Source of the DNA: Aegilops tauschii subsp. strangulata
Lineage: Eukaryota > Streptophyta > Magnoliopsida > Poales > Poaceae
NCBI RefSeq assembly: GCF_002575655.3
Contig: NC_053040.3
Coordinates: forward strand, 352,723,267-352,787,266
Length of the DNA: 64,000 nucleotides
Reading direction: 5' to 3'
Of the stretch, positions 21,315 to 34,243 are shown in pieces (position 1 is the first letter of the stretch; each line of letters begins with the position of its first letter). The notes beneath the pieces were generated by a model, which saw nothing but the letters and a program-made list of their open reading frames with translations, was not told the origin of the DNA and made no database searches. The translations under genes were made by a program, and so were the position numbers.

Positions 21315-22954
21315 ATTCTCCTCCACTACAAGAAATCTCGTCCCGAGATTTAAGAGGGGGTCTAAGGGGGAAAGGTTTGGTTACGAAATTCTAACGAATC
21401 TTCTCGGTCTTGGTTGCTCCTCTCGAAGTGATCGATCCATTATATTGATGTCCTTATTTCTCTTCTTCAGGTCATCATGAAGTCAGGACCCTTCTTCAGG
21501 AACTCCATCGTACTTACAAAAGAATAGGGGCAGCTTGACAACGATAGGATGCTATAAGGGTTAATCGTCTAGGGGTTATTTCATGAATGAGCACATGATT
21601 ATCTCTCGAGTTGAACCAATAAAATACATCGAGAGCAAGGTACGAAGGTACAATAAGAGGTTCCAAGCGGATAGATAGTTGCTCGAAGTCTGAACCAGAG
21701 TGAGAAAGGGGTTCAGAGCAGCGAGAGTAAATATTGCGTCTGGTACCAGAATAGAGCACTAGGAAGGTGGCCCGTGAATTAAATACGAAGCCAAGCATGA
21801 GGAATAACTTTGGGAACAAAGGTGGGGTGTACAGGAGTCAGGTTTCGATCCTGTGGAACTGTGGGTTATGGGCCCACCATGTGCGTAGGTAGGGCACTGA
21901 CATCTTGCATGGACATGACAGCAAGGCAGGTTAGAGGATAGCTTGTCAGTTACGTTGGCGACAACATCGGTACCAAGGGCGAGGGACGAAGAGAACCATT
22001 TTCCTGCTCGTTGAACGAGGCGAACCAATTGGCAAAGTTCTCATCCATCGGTGGTTACCGGAATGTCATCAACAATAGTAACAGGGTCTTGCTGACAGAA
22101 TTGTACAACGAGATGCTTACCTAAGCAGGGGGTTATCACTGCTGAGTTAAGTCAGATTGCAAGAAAGGTTAAACAAAACAATGGAAAGGAAATACGATTA
22201 TTAGATCAAACAGAACAATGGAAAGGAAAATGTGTTTAAACACATATTTCAGGGGTATATCCTTCCCAAGGACAAGCAGAGCATGATAACCATGACAGGA
22301 TATTAAGTAGAAAACCCGTTAGGAAAAGGGAGAGAAATTTCAGGACATTACCCATACAACGATGTTTGGATAATTTGATTAAAATTTTTAGCATTGTGCT
22401 TCAAGTGTTCTTATTGTTGATAGAAGTACCACATACATGCTTCGAGATAGCATTGGCATGGTATTCAAGCAAAGGTCAGACTTCGGATACACGAAGGATC
22501 CATCAGGATAAACTTATTACACAAGGCATTCAATTTCCTCATGAAAAAAATGGTTAACCTTGTTAAAAAGGAAACTATAACAATAGGGCCTCCGGCCAGG
22601 TGTGCTAGGCACGACATCACCTTACCGGGTCACATAAAGACCATTGTTATAACTCTTGGAAATATATTCCAACCATCATATCTGACCGAGATTCAGATCT
22701 GATTGGTGTCAGGGTATCTTGGACTCAGGATGCCTGAGAAGAAAAGGCGTGACACAATTTGACGAGATGACATTGTAAGATTCTCGGGAAATGAACTATG
22801 AGAGCGAGTTCCGAACAAGGGTTCATCATTAAACCAAGGGGAGGATGAGGGGTGGCTGATGGACTCAGCGACAATTCCTCAAGATTTCCAAAAAGATGGA
22901 TTTCCACAATCATGTGAACAAGGAGATAACATTTGTCAGATCAAATGATATAAT
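21315..22954 (-). other. Internal region of the LARD-like element, 3' part
   Basis: Begins with a purine tract on the minus strand (GTGGAGGAGAAT at 21315-21326). A CTCGTCCCGAGA palindrome lies close by (21340-21355). The rest is non-coding and ends at the Angela insertion point (ATAAT at 22950-22954). There is no ORF over about 100 codons with any motif. Confidence 0.7.
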
Positions 22955-24661
22955 TGTTGGAAATATGCCCTAGAGGCAATAATAAAAATGGTTATTATTA
23001 TATTTCCTTGTTCATGATAATTGTCTATTGTTCATGCTATAATTGTGTTATCCGGAAATCGTAATACATGTGTGAACACATAGACCATAACATGTCCCTA
23101 GTGAGCTTCTAGTTGACTAGCTCGTTGATCAATAGATGGTTATGGTTTCCTGACCATGGACATTGGATGTCATTGATAACGGGATCACATCATTAGGAGA
23201 ATGATCTGATGGACAAGACCCAATCCTAAGCATAGCACTAGATCGTGTAGTTCGTTTGCTGAAGCTTTTCTAATGTCAAGTATCATTTCCTTAGACCATG
23301 AGATCGTGCAACTCCCGGATACCGTAGGAATTCTTTGGGTGTACCAAACGTCACAACGTAACTGGGTGGCCATAAAGGTGCACTACAGGTATCTCCGAAA
23401 GTGTCTGTTGGGTTGGCTCGGATCGAAACTGGGATTTGTCACTCCGTATGACGGAGAGGTATCTCTGGGCCCACTCGGTATTGCATCATCATAATGAGCT
23501 CAATGTGACTAAGTAGTTAGTCACGGGATCATGCATTACGGAACGAGTAAAGTGACTTGCCGGTAACGAGATTGAACGAGGTATTGGGATACCGACGATC
23601 GAATCTCGGGCAAGTAACGTACCGATTGACAAAGGGAATTGTATACGGGATTACTTGAATCCTCGACATCGTGGTTCATCCGATGAGATCATCGAGGAGC
23701 ATGTGGGAGCCAACATGGGTATCCAGATCCCGCTGTTGGTTATTGACCGGAGAGTCGTCTCGGTCATGTCTGCGTGTCTCCCGAACCCGTAGGGTCTACA
23801 CACTTAAGGTTCGGTAACGCTAGGGTTGTAGAGATATTAGTATGCGGTAACCCGAAAGTTGTTCGGAGTCCCGGATGAGATCCCGGACATCACGAGGAGT
23901 TCCGGAATGGTCCGGAGGTGAAGATTTGTATATAGGAAGTCCAGTTTCGGCCACCGGGAAAGTTTCGGGGTCACCGGTATTGTACCGGGACCACCGGAAG
24001 GGTCCCGGGGGTCCACCGGGTGGGGCCACCTATCCCGGAGGGCCCCATGGGCTGAAGTGGGAAGGGAACCAGCCCCTGGTGGGCTGGTGCGCCCCCCATG
24101 GGCCTCCCCCTGCGCCTAGGGTTGGAAACCCTGGGGGTGGGGGGCGCCCCACCTAACTTGGGGGCAAGTCCCCCCTTGGCCGCCCCCCCCCCCTTGAGAT
24201 GGGATCTCCAGGGGCCGGCGCCCCCCCAGGGCCCCTATATAAAGGGGGGAGGGAGGGCTGCGCACCCAAGCCCCTGGCGCCTCCCTCTCCCCCCGTAACA
24301 CCTCTCCCTCTCGCTGAGCTTGGCGAAGCCCTGCCGAGATCCCCGCTGCTTCCACCACCACGCCGTCGTGCTGCTGGATCTCCATCAACCTCTCCTTCCC
24401 CCTTTCTGGATCAAGAAGGAGGAGACGTCTCTCCCAACCGTACATGTGTTGAACGTGGAGGTGCCGTCCGTTCGGCGCTAGGATCATCGGTGATTTGGAT
24501 CACGACGAGTACGACTCCATCAACCCCGTTCTCTTGAACGCTTCCGCTTGCGATCTAGAAGGGTATGTAGATGCACTCCTTCCCTCTCGTTGCTAGTAAA
24601 CTCCATAGATCGATCTTGGTGATGCGTAGAAAATTTTAAATTTCTGCTACGATCCCCAACA
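22955..24661 (+). repeat. 5' LTR of the Angela-type element
   Basis: 1707 bp, with a TATA box (CTATATAAAGG at about 24234-24244) that would start the element RNA. It is nearly identical to 29952-31652. ORFs such as 23875-24298 within it are not genes. Confidence 0.96.
24234..24244 (+). promoter_or_regulatory. LTR promoter TATA box
   Basis: CTATATAAAGG after a run of C and G. The same box is at about 31226-31236 in the 3' LTR. BARE1-type LTRs are transcribed from such a box. Confidence 0.7.
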
Positions 24662-24677
24662 GGGGTATCAGAGCCAG
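24662..24677 (+). other. tRNA-Met primer binding site
   Basis: GGGGTATCAGAGCCAG directly follows the 5' LTR and contains the GGTATCAGAGCC core complementary to initiator tRNA-Met. Confidence 0.88.
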
Positions 24678-25944
24678 GTTTATGCGTAGTTTCTATGCAC
24701 GAGTAGAACACAAGTTGTTGTGGGCGTTGATTTGTCAATTTACTTGCCGTTACTAGTCTTATCTTGATTCGGCGGCATCGTGGGATGAAGCGGCCTGGAC
24801 CGACCTTACACGTACGCTTACGTGAGACAGGTTCCACCGACTGACATGCACTAGTTGCATAAGGTGGCTAGCGGGTGTCTGTCTCTCCCACTTTAGTCGG
24901 ATCGGATTCGATGAAAAGGGTCCTTATGAAGGGTAAATAGAAATTGGCATATCACATTTTGGTTTTGGCGTAGGTAAGAATCGTTTTTGCTAGAAACCTA
25001 TAGCAGCCACGTAAAAGTTTGCAACAACAATTAGTGGACGTCTAACTTGTTTTTGCAGAAAGTGTCATGTGATGTGATATGGCCAGAAGGATGTGATGAA
25101 TGATATATGTGATTTATGAGATTGATCATGTTCTTGTAATAGGAATCACGACTTGCATGTCGATGAGTGTGACAACCGGCAGGAGGCTAGGAGTTGTCTT
25201 AATTTATTTATGACCTGCGTGTCAACTGAAACGCCATGTAATTACTTTACTTTATTGCTAACCGTTAGCCATAGTAGTAGAAGTAATAATTGGCAAGACA
25301 ACTTCATGAAGACACGATGATGGAGATCATGATGATGGAGATCATGGTGTCATGCCGGTGACGATGATGAACATGGCGCCCCGAAGATGGAGATCAAAAG
25401 GAGCAAAATGATATTGGCCATATCATGTCATTATTTGATTGCATGTGATGTTTATCATGTTTTACATTTTATTTGCTTAGAACGACGGTAGCATAAATAA
25501 GATGATCCCTCGCTAAAATTTCAAGAAAGTGTTCCCCCTAACTGTGCACCATTGCGAAGGTTCGTTGTTCCGAAGCACCACGTGATGATCGGGTGTGATA
25601 GGTTCTAATGTTCGCATACAACGGGTGTAAGCCAGATTTACACATGCAATACACTTAGGTTGACTTGACGAGCCTAGCATGTACAGACATGGCCTCGGAA
25701 CACAAGAGACCGAAAGGTCGAACATGAGTCGTATAGCAGATACGATCAACATAAAGATGTTCACCGATGATGACTAGTCCGTCTCACGTGATGATCGGAC
25801 ACGGCCTAGTTGACTCGGATCATGTAACACTTAGATGACTAGAGGGATGTCTGTCTGAGTGGGAGTTCGTTAATAATTTGATTAGATGAACTTTATTATC
25901 ATGAACTTAGTATAAAAATCTTTACAATATGTCTTGTAGATCAA
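24678..25944 (+). other. Untranslated leader of the Angela-type element
   Basis: About 1.27 kb between the primer site and gag, where packaging and dimerisation signals are expected. It holds short direct repeats of GATGATGGAGATCATG (25317-25350). There is no credible ORF. Confidence 0.7.
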
Positions 25945-26769
25945 ATGGCCCACGCTAATGTTGCCCTCAACTTCAACGCGTTCCTAGAGAAAACCAAGCT
26001 GAAAGACGATGGTAGCAACTACAAGGACTCGGTCCGTAACCTGAGGATTATCCTCATAGCTGCCAAGAAAGCATATGTCCTTGAAGCACCGCTAGGTGAT
26101 GCACCTGTTTTCCTAGCAACTCAAGACGTTCTGAACGCCTGGCAGTCGCGTAGTGATGATTACTCCCTGGTTCAGTGCGGCATGCTTTATAGCTTAGAAC
26201 CGGGGCTCCAAAAGCGTTTTGAGCAGCACGGAGCATATGAGATGTTCCAAGAGCTGAAAATGGTTTTCCAAGCTCATGCCCGGGTCAAGAGATATGAAGT
26301 CTCCGACAAGTTCTACAGTTGTAAGATGGAGGAGAATAGTTCTGTCAGCGAACACATACTCAAAATGTCTGGGTTGCACAACCGCTTGTCTCAGCTGGGA
26401 GTTAATCTCCCGGATGACGCGGTCTTTGACAGAATCCTTCAGTCGCTCCCACCTAGCTACAAGAGCTTTGTGATGAACTTCAATATGCAGGGGATGGAAA
26501 AGACCATTCCTGAGGTGTATTCAATGCTGAAATCAGCGGAGGTGGAGATCAAAAAGGAACATCAAGTGTTGATGGTGAATAAAACCACTAAGTTCAAGAA
26601 ATGCAAGGGTAAGAAGAACTTCAAGAAAGACGGCAAGGGAGTTGCCGCGCCCGGTAAGCAAGCTGCCGGGAAGAAGACAAAGAATGGACCTAAGCCTGAG
26701 ACTGAGTGCTTTTATTGCAAGGGAAACGGTCACTGGAAGCGGAATTGCCCCCAAATACTTAGCGGATAG
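25945..26769 (+). pseudogene. Gag of the Angela-type element
   Basis: 274 codons from the ATG at 25945 (MAHANVALNFNAFLEKTKLK). A gag core is followed by a Lys-rich linker and a CCHC zinc knuckle (CFYCKGNGHWKRNC, from about residue 255) that binds element RNA. The frame ends at 26769 only because a run of five C (26748-26752) shifts it. The protease frame continues immediately in another frame, so the intact family would read through. The core and knuckle look undamaged. Confidence 0.93.
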
Positions 26770-27125
26770 GAAGGCCGGCAATACCAAAGGTATATGTGAT
26801 ATACATGTTATTGATGTGTACCTAACCAGCGCTCGTAGTAGCTCCTGGGTATTTGATACCGGTGCGGTTGCTCATATTTGTAACTCAAAGCAGGAGCTGC
26901 GGAATAAGCGGAGACTGACGAAGGACGAGGTGACGATGTGCGTCGGGAATGGTTCCAAGGTCGATGTGATTGCCGTCGGCACGCTACCTCTACATTTACC
27001 TACGGGGTTAGTTTTAAACCTCAATAATTGTTATTTACTGCCAGCTTTGAGCATGAACATTGTATCTGGATCTCGTTTAATGCGAGATGGCTACTCATTT
27101 AAATCCGAGAATAATGGTTGTTCTA
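26753..27125 (+). pseudogene. Aspartic protease of the Angela-type element
   Basis: This stretch processes the polyprotein. The retropepsin-like active site is in SSWVFDTGAVAHICN (DTG). It is read in the frame that opens after the C-run shift and is lost again near 27120-27130, where a second frameshift and a TGA follow NNGCSII. The short length is normal for copia proteases. Confidence 0.88.
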
Positions 27126-28173
27126 TTATATGAGAGATATGTTTTATGGTCATGCCCCGTTGGTCAATGGTTTATTCTTAATGAATCTCGAACGTGATGT
27201 TACACATATTCATAGTGTGAATACCAAGAAATGTAAGGTTGATAATGATAGTCCCACATACTTGTGGCACTGCCGCCTTGGTCACATTGGTGTCAAACGC
27301 ATGAAGAAACTCCATGCAGATGGACTTTTGGAGTCTCTTGATTATGAATCATTTGACACGTGCGAACCATGCCTCATGGGCAAAATGACCAAGACTCTGT
27401 TCTTCGGAACAATGGAGCGAGCAACCAACTTATTGGAAATCATACATACTGATGTGTGCGGTCCAATGAGCGTTGAGGCTCGTGGTGGCTATCGTTATGT
27501 TCTCACCCTCACTGATTACTTGAGTAGATATGGGTATGTCTACTTAATGAAACACAAGTCTGAGACCTTTGAAAAGTTCAAGGAATTTCAGAGTGAGGTT
27601 GAGAATCAACGTGACAGGAAAATAAAGTTCTTACGATCAGATCGTGGAGGGGAATATTTGAGTCACGAATTTGGCACACACTTAAGGAAATGTGGAATTG
27701 TTTCACAACTCACGCCGCCTGGAACACCTCAGCGTAATGGTGTGTCCGAATGTCGTAATCGCACTCTATTGGATATGGTGCGATCTATGATGTCTCTTAC
27801 CGATCTACCGCTATCATTCTGGGGTTATGCTTTACAGACTGCCGCATTCACTTTAAATAGGGCTCCGTCGAAATCCGTTGAGACGACACCGTGTGAATTA
27901 TGGTTTGGAAAGAAACCTAAGCTGTCGTTTCTTAAAGTTTGGGGATGCGATGCTTATGTCAAGAAACTTCAACCTGAAAAGCTCGAACCCAAGTCGGAAA
28001 AATGCGTCTTCATAGGATACCCTAAGGAAACCATTGGGTATACCTTCTACCTCAGATCCGAAGGCAAGATCTTCGTTGCCAAGAACGGGTCCTTTCTAGA
28101 GAAAGAGTTTCTCTCGAAAGAAGTAAGTGGGAGGAAAGTGGAACTTGATGAGATGACCCCTCTCGAACCGTAA
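27126..28173 (+). pseudogene. Integrase of the Angela-type element
   Basis: Zinc domain with the H-H-C-C pattern (WHCRLGHIG ... CEPCLMGK) followed by the catalytic core: DVCGPM, LRSDRGGEY and the glutamate in NGVSE (27748-27750). The next codon encodes Cys (NGVSECRNRT), where this family normally has Arg, by a probable CGT-to-TGT change at 27751. The typical copia GKKP motif appears as FGKKPKL. The frame is closed by a TAA at 28171-28173. The RT ORF follows in the same frame, so this is a single nonsense mutation. Confidence 0.92.
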
Positions 28174-29886
28174 AGTAGCGCAGCACAAGAAAATGTTTCT
28201 GTGGTGCCTCCACCGACTAGAGAGGAAGTTAATGATGACGATCATGATCAAGTTACCACTGAACTTCATAGGTCCACAAGGACACGTTCCGCACCAGAGT
28301 GGTACGGCAACCCTGTCTTGGAAATCATGTTGTTGGACAACGGTGAACCTTCGAACTATGAAGAAGCAATGGCGGGTCCAGATTCCAACAAATGGCTTGA
28401 AGCCATGCAATCCGAGATAGGATCCATGTATGAAAACAAAGTGTGGACTTTGACAGACTTGCCCGATGATCGGCGAGCGATAGAAAATAAATGGATCTTT
28501 AAGAAGAAGACGGACGCGGATGGAAATGTTACCATCTATAAAGCTCGACTTGTCGCTAAGGGTTATCGACAAGTTCAAGGAGTTGACTACGATGAGACCT
28601 TCTCACCCGTAGCGAAGGTGAAGTCCGTCCGAATCATGGTAGCAATTGCCGCATTCTACGATTATGAAATATGGCAAATGGACGTCAAAACGGCATTCCT
28701 TAACGGCTTCCTTAAGGAAGAATTGTATATGATGCAGCCGGAAGGTTTTGTCGATCCTAAGAATGCTGACAAAGTATGCAAGCTCCAACACTCAATCTAT
28801 GGGTTGGTGCAGGCATCTCGGAGTTGGAAAATTCGATTTGATGAGATGATCAAAGCGTTTGGCTTTACACAGACTTATGGAGAAGCCTGTGTTTACAAGA
28901 AAGTGAGTGGGAGCTCTGTAGCATTTCTCATATTATATGTGGATGACATACTATTGATGGGAAATGATATAGAATTATTGGAAAGTATAAAGGCCTACTT
29001 TAATAAGTGTTTTTCAATGAAGGACCTTGGAGAAGCTGCTTACATATTAGGCATCAAGATCTATAGAGATAGATCGAGACGCCTCATAGGTCTTTCACAA
29101 AGCACATACCTTGACAAGATATTGAAGAAGTTCAATATGGATCAGTCCAAGAAGGGGTTCTTGCCTGTATTGCAAGGTGTGAGATTGAGCACGGCTCAAT
29201 GCCCGACCACGGCAGAAGATAGAGAAAAGATGAGTGTCGTCCCCTATGCCTCGGCCATAGGGTCTATTATGTATGCCATGCTGTGTACCAGACCTGATGT
29301 AAACCTTGCCGTGAGTTTGGTAGGAAGGTACCAAAGTAATCCCGGCATGGAACACTGGACAGCGGTCAAGAACATCCTGAAGTACCTGAAAAGGACTAAG
29401 GATATGTTTCTCATTTATGGAGGTGACGAAGAGCTCGTCGTAAAGGGTTACGTCAATGCTAGCTTCGACACAGATCTGGATGACTCTAAGTCACAAACCG
29501 GATACGTGTATATTTTGAATGGTGGGGCAGTCAGCTGGTGCAGTTGCAAGCAAAGCGTCGTGGCGGGATCTACATGTGAAGCGGAGTACATGGCAGCCTC
29601 GGAGGCAGCACATGAAGCAATCTGGATGAAGGAGTTCATTGCCGACCTAGGAGTTATTCCCAATGCATCGAGGCCGATGACTCTCTTCTGTGACAACACT
29701 GGAGCTATTGCCCTTGCCAAGGAGCCCAGGTTTCACAAGAAGACCAGGCACATCAAGCGTCGCTTCAACTCCATTCATGAAAATGTTCAAAATGGAGACA
29801 TAGATATTTGTAAAGTGCATACGGATTTGAATGTCGCAGATCCGTTGACTAAACCTCTTCCACGGGCAAAACATGATCAACACTAG
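28174..29886 (+). pseudogene. Reverse transcriptase and RNase H of the Angela-type element
   Basis: 561 codons open from 28201. RT motifs appear in order: KARLVAKGYRQVQGVDYDET, WQMDVKTAFLNG, and the catalytic YVDD at about residues 245-248 (LYVDDILLMGND). The RNase H region has CEAEYMA, then LFCDNTGAIALAKEP and HIKRRFNSIHE. It ends at a TAG at 29884-29886, close to the usual C-terminus of the family. This is the best preserved RT in the window. Alone it could be translated, but it lies downstream of earlier stops. Confidence 0.94.
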
Positions 29887-29940
29887 AACTCTATGGGTGT
29901 ACAATTCATCACAATGTAACTAGATTATTGACTCTAGTGC

Positions 29941-29951
29941 AAGTGGGAGAC
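29941..29951 (+). other. Polypurine tract of the Angela-type element
   Basis: AAGTGGGAGAC directly before the 3' LTR. It matches the tract at 54416-54428 (read on the minus strand) of the other copia element. Confidence 0.85.
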
Positions 29952-31652
29952 TGTTGGAAATATGCCCTAGAGGCAATAATAAAAATGGTTATTATTATAT
30001 TTCCTTGTTCATGATAATTGTCTATTGTTCATGCTATAATTGTGTTATCCGGAAATCGTAATACATGTGTGAACACATAGACCATAACATGTCCCTAGTG
30101 AGCCTCTAGTTGACTAGCTCGTTGATCAATAGATGGTTACGGTTTCCTGACCATGGACATTGGATGTCATTGATAATGGGATCACATCATTAGGAGAATG
30201 ATGTGATGGACAAGACCCAATCCTAAGCATAGCACTAGATCGTGTAGTTCGTTTGCTAAAGCTTTTCTAATGTCAAGTATCATTTCCTTAGACCATGAGA
30301 TCGTGCAACTCCCGGATACTGTAGGAATGCTTTGGGTGTACCAAACGTCACAACGTAACTGGGTGGCCATAAAGGTGCACTACAGGTATCTCCGAAAGTG
30401 TCTGTTGAGTTGGCTCGGATCGAGACTGGGATTTGTCACTCCGTATGACGGAGAGGTATCTCTGGGCCCACTCGGTATTGCATCATCATAATGAGCTCAA
30501 TGTGACTAAGTAGTTAGTCACGGGATCATGCATTACAGAACGAGTAAAGTGACTTGCCGGTAACGAGATTGAACGAGGTATTGGGATACCGACGATCGAA
30601 TCTCGGGCAAGTAACGTACCGATTGACAAAGGGAATTGTATACGGGATTACTTGAATCCTCGACATCGTGGTTCATCCGATGAGATCATCGAGGAGCATG
30701 TGGGAGCCAACATGGGTATCCAGATCCCGCTGTTGGTTATTGACCGGAGAGTCGTCTCGGTCATGTCTGCGTGTCTCCCGAACCCGTAGGGTCTACACAC
30801 TTAAGGTTCGGTAACGCTAGGGTTGTAGAGATATTAGTATGCAGTAACCCGAAAGTTGTTCGGAGTCCCGGATGAGATCCCGGACATCACGAGGAGTTCC
30901 GGAATGGTCCGGAGGTGAAGATTTGTATATAGGAAGTCCAGTTTCGGCCACCGGGAAAGTTTCGGGGTCACCGGTATTGTACCGGGACCACCGGAAGGGT
31001 CCCGGGGGTCCACCGGGTGGGGCCACCTATCCCGGAGGGCCCCATGGGCTGAAGTGGGAAGGGAACCAGCCCCTGGTGGGCTGGTGTGCCCCCCATGGGC
31101 CTCCCCCTGCGCCTAGGGTTGGAAACCCTGGGGGTGGGGGGCGCCCCACCTCACTTGGGGGGCAAGTCCCCCCTTGGCCCCCCCCTTGAGATGGGACCTC
31201 CAGGGGCCGGCGCCCCCCAGGGCCCCTATATAAAGGGGGGAGGGAGGGCTGCGCACCCAAGCCCCTGGCGCCTCCCTCTCCCCCCGTAACACCTCTCCCT
31301 CTCGCTGAGCTTGGCGAAGCCCTGCCGAGATCCCCGCTGCTTCCACCACCACGCCGTCATGCTGCTGGATCTCCATCAACCTCTCCTTCCCCCTTACTAG
31401 ATCAAGAAGGAGGAGATGTCTCTCCCAACCGTACGTGTGTTGAACGCGGAGGTGCCGTCCGTTCGGCGCTAGGATCATCGGTGATTTGGATCACGACGAG
31501 TACGACTCCATCAACCCCGTTCTCTTGAACGCTTCCGCTCGCGATCTACAAGGGTATGTAGATGCACTCCTTCCCTCTCGTTGCTAGTAAACTCCATAGA
31601 TTGATCTTGGTGATGCGTAGAAAATTTTAAATTTCTGCTACGATCCCCAACA
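29952..31652 (+). repeat. 3' LTR of the Angela-type element
   Basis: 1701 bp partner of 22955-24661, ending CCCCAACA before the ATAAT duplication. The slight length difference comes from short C-run and G-run indels near 31170-31230. Confidence 0.96.
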
Positions 31653-34243
31653 ATAATGATGTATGCCTGAGGAAAACATACGCAAGTAAACATTGGTTGA
31701 AAGGTACACCCGAAATATGGGTTGGGTTGCACGGCCAATGTCAGAATGGTGATCCAATAATCAATAGTCTAAGAATGAACGGCCAACCATTAACTTCAAT
31801 GCAACAGGGTTGCTTGAATTACGGAGTCCAAGCAGCATCGTTCACTTGTCGATATTCCCAGTTAGGCAATACGGGGATCAAGAAAGAATGGTGCTTGTGA
31901 GAAGTATCATTACACCAAGAATTCTTAAGAGGTGGAGCAATCCTCACAACATCCTTGACATAAAAGATAGTAATACTTCAAGGTAGAACATAACATAATT
32001 CGGATAACAAGGAACTCAAGGTATAACACAAAACAAGAACAAGTTTTGTGTTGGAGGGAATGCAAGAATGTTGTCGATGTTAATACCAATCATCAAGGGG
32101 AAAGGATGGTATTTCTCATCAAGAATTCGATAGATATCTTGGAAGACCACAGAATGTTGATGATGATCCTGACACATTTGTCAAGAGGTTTCGAGAAGAT
32201 GTAACTGATCGGCGATGACATCAAGTCAACGGAATGATGAAGCAAAAAGGTTATTGGAATCATGGGTACGACACAAACTCGAAATCAAGCTTGCTGTTCA
32301 AGGACAAACGAAATAACGAGGAAGATCGATTGTAAGATTAGCTCACCGTCGAAATTTGTGCTCCGGGAAGGACCAAGTAGCACAGTTAAAATTTAGCATG
32401 ATAAAGATATAGCCGATCAGGCTTGGGATGACTTGAAGGTTTATTAAACTCGTAAGTAAAGAAGATTACTAAGAGTTGTTTAATCGCGATGCGGACTCGG
32501 TTCAGATATCAGTGTCTTTGAGTGTTTAGTAACTCAGAGCCCATGAAAAATTGGAATCAGTGAGAATGTAGTACTTGATGAAGAGCTCATAAGAAGTTAT
32601 GTTGTTCCATGATAATCTCGAGATACCAGAGGGTAATACTCGAAGGCAGATCAGAATAGAAACTGAACTGGAGTGTTGACTTGCAAAAGCAGATACTTTA
32701 ATCTTGTCATAATAGACGAGCAATGGAATGGTTTCCTTTCAGAGGTATTGAATAAGGTTAGCATGGTCGAAACCATAAATTCAAGGGATCCAATTTACTA
32801 CACCGGAAGAATTATTCGAATGATTAAATATTCTTGCAAGAAGCTTTCATGATAAGTTCCACATCGTGTCCGTGGGCATGAACACAAAGGTTCAAGGTCG
32901 ACTCCCACTTCTCCAATGCATGACCATTCATTCACTCCTCACTTTCGAAGAAGTTGTAGTGTTGAAATTTTATCTGGCAAAATACCAGAAGAGTATGACT
33001 TGTGAAAACCTTCGGGTTCATACGGTTTTTAGGGAAGGTATAGGTTCAATCCATCGGGGCATCTTAGAAACATAAACCTCAAACTTTAAGAGTAAAATCA
33101 CCAGCTCAAAAGTAGAGTATGGTTATCAAGCAGAGGATACAAATTACCAAAGGCATTATATATCCATGGAAATGATCACAAGGTTATTGACTATGAAGGA
33201 CACTGTCGGATAATAACCCAACCAGGGGTCTTGTGGTCTACAACGGAGCTGATGCGAGTATCGGTACTCTATCAGAGGAAGAAGGAACGAAAGGGCATCG
33301 GACTATAAAAACAACTGAGTAATTCAAAGCTCAAATGCAAAGGAATTATCATTTCCAAATCAAGGGATCAGAAGCCAATGGTCTGATTAAGAATGGATAA
33401 GTTGAATAGACTTAGGGGTACAACCGACGACAATTTGATTGGTCGATAACCAGTTCACGTTCCAAATGACGTCTGAGCCAGAAGGATGAATTCTAGGCTC
33501 TGATTGAGGATTGCGAGCATCCGCAACAAATTGAATCAACGGACTCAAAATGATAATGACAAGAGATGCCAATAAGATTACGAGACTTAAGATTAATCAT
33601 AATGCAAGTAAGCAAGAATTTCAAGAGCAAAAAGGCTCCTGAGGATTTTCGGAAGATCGAATGGTATTTTGAACACTTTTGTGAAATACTTGAATCAACT
33701 GGGGGTGAGCAGATACTCGGTAAGTGCGAGAATTATCCGTAGGGGTATTCAGGTGACAAAGAACAGCAAGGCAGTAAGCTCAAAGGATTCTCGGAACAAC
33801 AGAGAGAATTTCGGGGTATCTTGTAATAACAAGATCAACTGGGGAACATTGTATGAATGGCGAGTATACGTGGTTATCCATAGGAGTTTATCGATGGAAG
33901 GGAATTGCAAAAGCGATGGACACAAGTTCTCGGGTTAACAGCGGAGAGTGTCTTCAGGGTCCTCACGTGCAGCAGACGATCATCAGTAATAAGGGGCTCT
34001 CCAGGTGAAAGTGATAAAGAGATCCTAATGTTAGAATTAGCAAAATTCATTGAACCCGAATAGAAGAGAGATCAGAGTCCCAGAGTATAGACAAGGAGTA
34101 AAAGATCCTAATACCACCCAATGGCGACGTGGGCCCGTAAGCCACACAGCCATGTTAGTAAAAGTTTTTCAATGACTAGACTCAACTTCAGCCAAGGAGT
34201 TTGGAAGGGGGATTCCTACAGGCAGTTGGCTCTGATACCAACT
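31653..34243 (-). other. Internal region of the LARD-like element, 5' part
   Basis: 2.6 kb of non-coding, A- and G-rich DNA with no long ORF or domain motif. On the minus strand the tRNA-Met primer site (TGGTATCAGAGCC, 34228-34240) lies 3 bp from the 5' LTR. This orients the element and shows that its replication signals are kept although coding is absent. Confidence 0.75.
34228..34240 (-). other. tRNA-Met primer binding site of the LARD-like element
   Basis: Reads TGGTATCAGAGCC on the minus strand next to the LTR start at 34244. Confidence 0.85.

Larger units (their letters stand above)
22955..31652 (+). mobile_element. Angela/BARE1/WIS-type Ty1/copia retrotransposon
   Basis: An 8.7 kb plus-strand element with 1.7 kb LTRs beginning TGTTGGAAATATGCCC and ending CCCCAACA. 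A perfect ATAAT target duplication (22950-22954 and 31653-31657), a tRNA-Met primer site and a purine tract are present. Domain order is gag, protease, integrase, RT, RNase H (copia). The polyprotein has two frameshifts and one internal stop, but every domain is recognisable over its full length. It is nested inside the LARD-like element and so is younger than it. The LTRs differ by only scattered substitutions. Confidence 0.96.

Noticed and set aside
24098..24537. Pro/Gly-rich ORFs in the Angela LTR (also 31086-31478)
   Set aside because: LTR sequence present in both copies. The C and G runs vary in length, which changes the frames.
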